Source of the DNA: an uncultured Veillonella sp.
GTDB lineage: Bacteria > Bacillota > Negativicutes > Veillonellales > Veillonellaceae
DNA: 28,875 nucleotides
Reading direction: 5' to 3'
Assembly (NCBI GenBank): GCA_900538355.1
Contig: UPXS01000022.1
Coordinates: forward strand, 1 to 28,875
Part shown: piece after piece, positions 23,886 to 28,875 of the stretch
Layout: the number at the start of each line of letters is the position of its first letter
Position numbering within the stretch: position 1 is the stretch's first letter
Translations under genes and position numbers: made by a program
Notes under the pieces: model-generated
What the model was told of the DNA's origin: nothing
Databases searched by the model: none
What the model saw: the letters and a program-made list of their open reading frames with translations, nothing else

Positions 23886-24350
23886 TTAATTTTGACTTTG
23901 TAACGATAAATATATAGACTTATCAACTTCATGCAAATCTTCAATCTTATACTTCGTTTTGCTTTCATCAAAATGATAATATTTCCGTACATGATCTAAT
24001 AAAGCTTTAGACTCTTGATTTTGTTTGGAGAAAAATAGAATACAATTCATAGTATTATCAAAGACAATCATATTATCCTTACATAATAAATATAAATACG
24101 AGCTTTCACCCTTATTTTTTACTACATAGGCATCAAAAGGATAGGGAAATTTAGAGTTAGATAAACTAATATCAGATGTAATAAATTGACTACCCAATTT
24201 GCTAATATGTAACTCATGTTTAGGCCCAAATTCTAAAGCTACACTGCGCCCAGCTAGCTCATCTGATGATGGTTCATGATAAAACATATAAGCTACAAAA
24301 GCTGTTATTAGGGTAATCAAAAGAATCAGACAAAATAACCATTTTCTCAT
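23886..24350 (-). CDS. Small membrane-anchored protein of unknown function
   Basis: This 154-aa protein has an N-terminal membrane anchor (about residues 4-22, WLFCLILLITLITAFVAYMF) and an extracytoplasmic remainder. The body has strand-like stretches (SVALEFGPKHELHISKLG, AYVVKNKGESSYLYLLCKDN, MNCILFFSKQNQ) and then a helix and strand to the C terminus. I recognise no family. ATG at 24350 is preferred, and a TTG one codon upstream is possible. The ATG follows the HisJ-type stop by four bases, with only a poor GGGGC ribosome site, so coupling to that gene is likely. It is AT-rich compared with HisJ. Confidence 0.65.
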   Translation of the reverse strand: MRKWLFCLILLITLITAFVAYMFYHEPSSDELAGRSVALEFGPKHELHISKLGSQFITSDISLSNSKFPYPFDAYVVKNKGESSYLYLLCKDNMIVFDNTMNCILFFSKQNQESKALLDHVRKYYHFDESKTKYKIEDLHEVDKSIYLSLQSQN

Positions 24351-24354
24351 CAAT

Positions 24355-25218
24355 CTAGCCCCAAATTTTTTCTATATCTGCTATGCTATGCGCATCAGAG
24401 CCAAGTACGAATGGCACGCCAATGACAGCAGCCATGCCTTGGATAAAGCGGCTTGGATACATTTCACGGCAGTCTGGTTTAAAGAAGCCACTCATGTTAT
24501 AGTCTAGCTCGCGACCTTGTACGCGCATGATATGTAAAATATCGCTTACCACTTGCGCATTACGACGATCTAAGTGATGTTCAAAACCAAAGTGATGTTG
24601 GTATTTTTTAATCAAATCAAAGTGACCAATGCGTTTTGGCGTATATTCGCCAAGGTCAGCACGCACGGCTTGGCGCACGGTGGAGTAATATTTGTAATAC
24701 AACTCATATTGCTTTTCAATCCAAGGCCCAAAGCCCTTTTCAAATTCTTCAGGGCTATAATCTAAGCAGTAAAAGGCATTATTCACGCCTTCCATAAAGT
24801 GAACGGACAAAATATTATCATCCGTCAATGGACCATAGCGATCGAGGAACTCTTGAATATCTGCCTCAAAGCCTGGAATATAATCCACCTCAAAACCAAG
24901 GGAGATATCAATATGTGTACCATAAGCACGTTGTAATTGACGACCTAGTTCTAAATAGGTATCAACCTGGTTTAACTTCAAAGACGCTGTATCATAAGCC
25001 TTTTGGTCACCACCGTATTCAGCTGCAAACGCCTTTGGCAACGGCGCATGCTCTGTAAGGCATACCTTTTCAATGCGCAACTCGATGGCCTTTTCAATCA
25101 TCAATGCAGTTCGGTCCCCACTACCATGCGGGCACAATTCTGTATGCACATGACCATCTACAAGACGGCTGCGATACTTACTGTATCCAACGAACTGCCG
25201 TTCATCTTTCATGTTCAT
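24355..25218 (-). CDS. Histidinol-phosphatase, HisJ-type PHP family
   Basis: This 287-aa PHP-domain phosphoesterase has metal ligands in DGHVHTELCPHGSG (His23, His25, His31) and CLTEHAPLP. A Glu-containing strand (LGFEVDYIPG), SVHFMEG, KRIGHFDLIKKYQ and the final LGSDAHS Asp-His complete the metal site. This set matches HisJ/HisK-type histidinol-phosphatases, which remove phosphate from histidinol phosphate in histidine synthesis. The assignment to histidinol phosphate is supported by family and by the nearby hisH and hisF relics, but PHP enzymes of this type can act on other phosphates. It looks intact while hisF and hisH are broken. A hairpin lies just ahead of the start (25231-25251), and AGGGTGA lies four bases before the ATG. 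Confidence 0.82.
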   Translation of the reverse strand: MNMKDERQFVGYSKYRSRLVDGHVHTELCPHGSGDRTALMIEKAIELRIEKVCLTEHAPLPKAFAAEYGGDQKAYDTASLKLNQVDTYLELGRQLQRAYGTHIDISLGFEVDYIPGFEADIQEFLDRYGPLTDDNILSVHFMEGVNNAFYCLDYSPEEFEKGFGPWIEKQYELYYKYYSTVRQAVRADLGEYTPKRIGHFDLIKKYQHHFGFEHHLDRRNAQVVSDILHIMRVQGRELDYNMSGFFKPDCREMYPSRFIQGMAAVIGVPFVLGSDAHSIADIEKIWG

Positions 25219-25230
25219 TCAATCACCCTA

Positions 25231-25251
25231 TTCGCCCTCCCCCTTGGCGAA
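25231..25251 (-). promoter_or_regulatory. Hairpin in the leader of the HisJ-type gene
   Basis: TTCGCC pairs with GGCGAA around a nine-base loop, which on the minus strand reads AAGGGGGAG. It ends 12 bases before the ATG and holds a purine-rich, ribosome-site-like sequence in its loop. Confidence 0.35.
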
Positions 25252-25304
25252 CCCTTATCTATCATCTGTACATTATTAGTCTTTACTTTAATATCTACGT
25301 TTTA

Positions 25305-25805
25305 TTATACCAATAATGCGTATGTTTCGGTATCCTGATATTTACCATGTTTGAAACCAACTTGAGGCGTAAGTCCACAATAAGTAAATCCAAATCGCTC
25401 ATGTAGCTTAGTACTACCTTCGTTGCCCGCTGTAATAACGGAAACCACATTGTGTAACAATGGGTCATTCTTTGCTATCTCCAAGATATGGGCCATCAAT
25501 TGTGTAGCAATGCCTTTACCACGGTATTCTTGATGAATGTAAATGGATAACTCTACCGTACTTTTGTAGGCCTCTTTAGGTCGATATGGTGAAAGCGACG
25601 CATAACCGGCCACAACACCATCAACGGTACCTACCACAATAGGATGGTGCTCGTCACTATGGGCCTCATACCACTCCTGCCACTCTGGCAATGTACGGGG
25701 CTCAAGATCAAGCGTTGCTACACCGTTCACAACCTCATAATTATATATATCTAAACAAGCTGCGATATCATCCTTTGTAATTGGTCGTATTACTAATTCA
25801 CTCAT
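25305..25805 (-). CDS. GNAT acetyltransferase, phosphinothricin/methionine-sulfoximine type
   Basis: This 166-aa GNAT-fold enzyme is of the Pat/YwnH/MddA type. The N terminus IRPITKDDIAACLDIYNYEV is the family start. The acetyl-CoA loop reads HQEYRGKGIATQLM (about residues 91-104, the Q/RxxGxG/A motif). SVITAGNEGSTKLHERFGF and the C-terminal GFKHGKYQDTETY match the NxAS..LHExxGF and KFGxWxD signatures of this subgroup. Members acetylate phosphinothricin, methionine sulfoximine or oxidised amino-acid analogues; the substrate here is not known. GAGG precedes the ATG by seven bases. It is monocistronic, with a strong terminator upstream at 25904-25931. Confidence 0.87.
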   Translation of the reverse strand: MSELVIRPITKDDIAACLDIYNYEVVNGVATLDLEPRTLPEWQEWYEAHSDEHHPIVVGTVDGVVAGYASLSPYRPKEAYKSTVELSIYIHQEYRGKGIATQLMAHILEIAKNDPLLHNVVSVITAGNEGSTKLHERFGFTYCGLTPQVGFKHGKYQDTETYALLV

Positions 25806-25903
25806 AAGAATCCCTCAAAACAGTTGATATCCAAAATCCGGTATCCAAAACTAAAATTAATTCTATATAACATAATATATAAAAATAACTCCAATACGCA
25901 AGA

Positions 25904-25931
25904 AAAAGGACGAGTTTCAACTCGTCCTTTT
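25904..25931 (-). terminator. Intrinsic terminator between the GNAT gene and the nuclease operon
   Basis: AAAAGGACGAGT-TTCA-ACTCGTCCTTTT is a perfect 12-bp stem with a four-base loop, followed on the minus strand by TCTTGCG. It blocks read-through from the nuclease operon into the acetyltransferase gene. Confidence 0.87.
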
Positions 25932-26188
25932 GTTATATTTTAGGCAATATTTTGTACGCTTTACTACCTATCTATAGTATAACATAAATACATTTTATTT
26001 TACTTTGAACTTATAAGTCACTCTAACAAACAAAACATAAAAATTAGTATTAACTAAATTATACTAATTTCTTGCATATATAATAGTCAATTTCCATATA
26101 AATTATGATTCTATAAACCTTATATTAAATTTAATCTACTAACAGCTTTAAATCCAACCAACAGATAAGTTTATTCTCCACAACTAAG
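25932..26188. other. AT-rich intergenic region
   Basis: About 250 very AT-rich bases with no credible gene. It holds a second, AT-only hairpin (26041-26070). The change in base composition here may mark the edge of an acquired segment. Confidence 0.5.
26041..26070 (-). terminator. AT-rich terminator-like hairpin of the nuclease operon
   Basis: AAATTAGTAT pairs with ATACTAATTT around a ten-base loop. On the minus strand it is followed by TTATGTTTTG. It lies about 120 bases past the HNH gene stop. The stem is A/T-rich, so it may be weak. Confidence 0.5.
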
Positions 26189-26839
26189 TTAATACATTGA
26201 ATTTCGGCGTCTAGATAAAAGATTAATACATTCTCTTAACAATTCCAAACTACTATGACGGTATCTCTTCCTACATAGTTCTGCCTCTATACCTATCATC
26301 TCTGTTAAAAGATAATCTAGTCTTCTTTTTTGGCTTCCAAGTCTTAGTCGATTATAAAATCCTACAATTATCTCATCAGATTTGTAATTATCTGCTATAC
26401 GAATATAATAGTTGTTATCCCGCCTAAAAACATGTATAAGCTCTCCTCTATCAGGATGAAGCAAACTATCGTATTCACGTGGCCACTCTAAATTACTTTT
26501 ATCACGATTACAACACCTACAGGCTAATACTAAATTAGAAATACATCCAGCAGCTTCTTTAGCAGAAGAACCAGAAAAGGAAGACTCACAAATAAAGTGA
26601 TCAACTTCAAATAAATGAACATTCAACAACACACGATTAGAAACACCACAATAAGCACACCTAAAATTATAAATTTGCATAAATTTACCAATATAGCGCA
26701 GCTCACGATTTCTAATCTTATTATAAATTATTCGTGTTTGTGGACACTCTTGTCTTATCAAAGCTTCAAGCTCTTGCTTTCTCTCATTAATATCATGATA
26801 ATCATCACAATAACGAGTTAGTCTGTAATCCTCACACAT
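26189..26839 (-). CDS. HNH endonuclease
   Basis: This 216-aa protein has a central HNH nuclease domain. Zinc-type Cys pairs are C61-C64 (CAYCG) and C107-C110 (CRCC). Between them the beta-beta-alpha metal core reads FEVDHFICES (D80-H81, the first His), then NLVLACRCCNRDKSN (N102, N111). The flanking N-terminal helix (residues 15-55) and C-terminal basic helices (160-216, rich in Arg) may bind partners or nucleic acid. The ATG overlaps the receiver gene stop by eight bases (ATGTGTGA), with AAGGA five bases upstream. It is the last gene of the operon and the likely effector. No DNA-methylase or restriction-specificity gene is visible in the window. DNA as the target is inferred from the fold. 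Confidence 0.88.
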   Translation of the reverse strand: MCEDYRLTRYCDDYHDINERKQELEALIRQECPQTRIIYNKIRNRELRYIGKFMQIYNFRCAYCGVSNRVLLNVHLFEVDHFICESSFSGSSAKEAAGCISNLVLACRCCNRDKSNLEWPREYDSLLHPDRGELIHVFRRDNNYYIRIADNYKSDEIIVGFYNRLRLGSQKRRLDYLLTEMIGIEAELCRKRYRHSSLELLRECINLLSRRRNSMY

Positions 26840-27452
26840 TTAGTTCCTTTCTCAATTTAGTAAAACTATCAATCAAGCTATCAATATCTTCTTTGCTTAA
26901 CTCTGTATAGATATTATCACCATCAATTGTATCTCTAATCTGCTCTAATAACATACTACTACTCATATAGCCTTTATCACTTATTCGATTCAATATATTT
27001 TTAGTAGCTTCTATTGATTTTCTAGAGTCTATAATCTTAGGAAGGAGCCTTTCATTATAAAACTGACAAGCTTCCGCTTCATACATCTCAAAGCTACTAT
27101 CTGCTAGGGGACTTGAAGGTTTAAATTTTGATTCTATATCATATTCATTTGTATCATTTTGACTTATAACCAGAACCTCTTTATATGGAAATACTTTTCG
27201 TATAATAAAACGAAGTTCTTCACCCGTTAAAGTATTCTCTGTATATTCCACTTCTTCAAATAGCCTTGAATCAATAATTAAAATATCCGACATATTAATT
27301 GTTTCGTCCATAAGTAAATCATTATATGACAAAGAAGGGCTTACTTCATACTCTACATATTTATAATCTGGATTATTACACACGTATTTATCTAAATACC
27401 CCACAAGAAAAGGATCAAGATTATCATCTACATAACAAATTTTAATTTCCAA
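26832..27452 (-). CDS. Stand-alone receiver-domain response regulator
   Basis: This protein of about 206 aa has an N-terminal CheY-like receiver (about 1-125) with all key residues: acidic pair D9-D10 (CYVDDN), phospho-acceptor D61 (ILIIDSRL), S97 in place of Thr (VLVISQN) and K111 followed by Pro (FKPSS). The rest (about 125-206) is charged and helical (YNERLLPKIIDSRKSIEATKN and a C-terminal ELSKEDIDSLIDSFTKLRK), with no recognisable DNA-binding or enzymatic domain, so it may act by protein contact. The start is TTG at 27452, overlapping the kinase by 11 bases. AGGAG lies ten bases upstream and a stop lies three codons above, so no other start fits. It probably receives phosphate from the adjacent kinase and signals to the HNH protein. 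Confidence 0.85.
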   Translation of the reverse strand: MEIKICYVDDNLDPFLVGYLDKYVCNNPDYKYVEYEVSPSLSYNDLLMDETINMSDILIIDSRLFEEVEYTENTLTGEELRFIIRKVFPYKEVLVISQNDTNEYDIESKFKPSSPLADSSFEMYEAEACQFYNERLLPKIIDSRKSIEATKNILNRISDKGYMSSSMLLEQIRDTIDGDNIYTELSKEDIDSLIDSFTKLRKELNV

Positions 27453-28875
27453 TACTACTCATCTCCTTTATATGGAATATGATATTAAAACCATTATAAC
27501 CATCAATAGAGTCTATTTCTCCTCGTAAGGATAATATAGTATTATATACAATCCACATTCCCAAGCCATGTCCTCCATTACGTGTAGACTCATGTGGTTC
27601 AAGAATTAATCTAGGCCTTACTAAATACTTTTTTGCTAAGCCTTTACCATTATCATGATAGTTAAATTGAATTGTATTATCCCTTACAGATACCTCAATA
27701 GTAATTAATACATTTCCAGAATTCTGCTGAATAGAATTTAATATTAAGTTATCAAAAATTGTCCATAATACATCATCCGATAAATTAAGTACAATACCAT
27801 TTTGAATATCTAAATTAAAATTAACCCTATTATAATCAGCTTTCCACTGCCTAACAATATCCTCTATTAATCCCTTTAAATCTACACTCTTAGGAATAAA
27901 TCGTTGAACTTCACTTTTTTGTAATACAGTATCAATTATTCTAACAATACGCTTCATTGAACTTCTACCTTTTTCAATGATTTTAGGTATATTTTTAGTG
28001 CTAATTCTAGTATACTCTGGTGTCTGAAGGATATCCCACATATCATAAGCTTTCAATGCATTTTCAATATTATCATACGACAATATATAATGATTTCTAT
28101 CATTGTATATTTCATGGGCACTAGTCGCTACCTTCATACCTATAGTAGCCAAAACATTCAATAATCTTACATCATATTCATATCGAGCTTGTGCCTCTCT
28201 TTCAGTCCCGATCATAGCTCTAAGCGATTGTTTAAGGTCTTTAATTTCTGATAATAACTGTTTCTCTTCTATATCGGATAATTCTTGTACTCTACATCTC
28301 TTACTTAAGAGTTTAGTAATTATATTATCCGACTTAGACAATACGCCTTGCTCACTTTCTTTATGTTTTTTTATTGCTCTAATAATTGACTGTCTATATC
28401 TTTCAAATTCCTTTAAGCCTAGAGAGATGACTTCAACTAAAAGATGATAATAAATATTTTCGTCTAATCCCTGTCGATTTGACAAATCTTGTAATAAAGG
28501 ATTTTCTTCTTTATCAATACAAACAAAACCTGCTATTTGATTTTCTCTAACACGCCATGCACCTGTATCATGGGTCGCAGCCGCTGGTGATTTACGAGCT
28601 CGAGCGTTTAAATTCAACCAATCTTTATTTCCATCATATGAAGATAAACTAAAAGCATTACGGTAAAGAACAACTCCTTTAGAAAGAACTGTATCAGTAA
28701 CGGTATACTTATATTCATATTTAGCTTTATCATTCTTTGATGCCTTAAAATTAAAAAAGAATTCAGCACTAAAATCGCCTAACTCATCTATTAATTTATT
28801 AATGTCTCTCTCATCTATAGAGTCTCTCCCATCATTATCCCAGTTACTTAGTAAGATATTAATATTTTGTTTGAA
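27442..28875 (-). CDS. Cytosolic sensor histidine kinase / GHKL ATPase (5' end outside the window)
   Basis: The frame is open to the window edge, so the gene is partial: 477 residues are visible and the true start lies beyond 28875. The TTG at 28617 is internal. Visible from the N side are: (1) a segment with GVVLYRNAFSLSSYDGNKDW and DTGAWRVRENQIAGFVCID, then LQDLSNRQGLDEN, which resembles what follows an Hsp90/GHKL ATPase domain; (2) a helical, coiled-coil-like stretch (about 28430-28150); (3) a DHp-like helix with ATSAHEIYN, its His at 28114-28116; (4) a HATPase_c domain with FDNLILNSIQQN (N box), HDNGKGLA (G1) and GGHGLGMWIVY (G2). There are no membrane segments. Family knowledge suggests a second ATPase at the N terminus. 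It leads a three-gene operon with the receiver and the HNH nuclease. Confidence 0.85.
   Translation of the reverse strand, partial: FKQNINILLSNWDNDGRDSIDERDINKLIDELGDFSAEFFFNFKASKNDKAKYEYKYTVTDTVLSKGVVLYRNAFSLSSYDGNKDWLNLNARARKSPAAATHDTGAWRVRENQIAGFVCIDKEENPLLQDLSNRQGLDENIYYHLLVEVISLGLKEFERYRQSIIRAIKKHKESEQGVLSKSDNIITKLLSKRCRVQELSDIEEKQLLSEIKDLKQSLRAMIGTEREAQARYEYDVRLLNVLATIGMKVATSAHEIYNDRNHYILSYDNIENALKAYDMWDILQTPEYTRISTKNIPKIIEKGRSSMKRIVRIIDTVLQKSEVQRFIPKSVDLKGLIEDIVRQWKADYNRVNFNLDIQNGIVLNLSDDVLWTIFDNLILNSIQQNSGNVLITIEVSVRDNTIQFNYHDNGKGLAKKYLVRPRLILEPHESTRNGGHGLGMWIVYNTILSLRGEIDSIDGYNGFNIIFHIKEMSSIGN

Noticed and set aside
28615..28617. TTG at 28617 as the start of the kinase
   Set aside because: The frame stays open through 86 more codons to the window edge, and the upstream residues continue a recognisable domain (YRNAF ... 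DWLNLNARARKS).
1..28875. CRISPR arrays, insertion sequences and phage genes
   Set aside because: No regular repeat-spacer pattern, transposase motif or phage structural gene was seen in the window.

Overview
The window most likely comes from a diderm Firmicute of the Negativicutes, probably Veillonella. This is inferred from the gene content and could not be checked by a search. A low-GC, Firmicute-type set (AGGAGG ribosome sites, an EpsC-like short CysE, Dps, an EF-G2-type factor, HydE, YaaA, CstA) sits beside envelope genes expected only in a cell with an outer membrane: an AsmA-like protein and an exported protein with an S-layer-homology-like segment followed by beta-strand-like sequence. 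All but one of the genes are on the minus strand, so transcription runs from high to low coordinates. The exception is the exported protein at 16003-16749.

Layout from the left. 143-2607: a YhcH/NanQ-type sugar enzyme followed by two paralogous EamA transporters. 2964-5030: a divergent EF-G-like GTPase whose switch II reads DTPGY instead of DTPGH. 5165-8331: a four-gene run (unknown 200-aa protein, YaaA, HydE, Yip1-type membrane protein) with overlapping genes. 8627-10661: a manganese/iron transporter (MntH) behind an exported SLH-like protein, with a clear sigma-70 promoter. 10864-10954: tRNA-Ser(GCT). 11005-11439: Dps, with a palindrome at its promoter. 11704-13329: cysK and cysE, sharing an upstream motif, with a terminator hairpin placed in the cysK leader. 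13543-14902: queF coupled to an unknown membrane protein. 14993-20442: mostly envelope or exported proteins of unknown role. 20607-22439: CstA-type transporter with a palindrome over its -10 box. 22687-25218: a decaying histidine locus (frameshifted hisF, 5'-truncated hisH), a small anchored protein and a HisJ-type PHP phosphatase. 25305-25805: a Pat-type acetyltransferase.

The right end (about 26000 to the window edge) is visibly more AT-rich and holds the most unusual locus. It is a tightly overlapping three-gene operon: a cytosolic sensor protein with a complete histidine-kinase core and, beyond the window edge, probably a further N-terminal ATPase module; a stand-alone receiver protein with no recognisable DNA-binding domain; and an HNH nuclease. 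I do not recognise it as a named system. The architecture suggests a phosphorelay that controls a nuclease, as in anti-phage or other conflict systems.

Most transcription units end in clear intrinsic terminators, which are listed separately. Family assignments rest on motifs read by eye.
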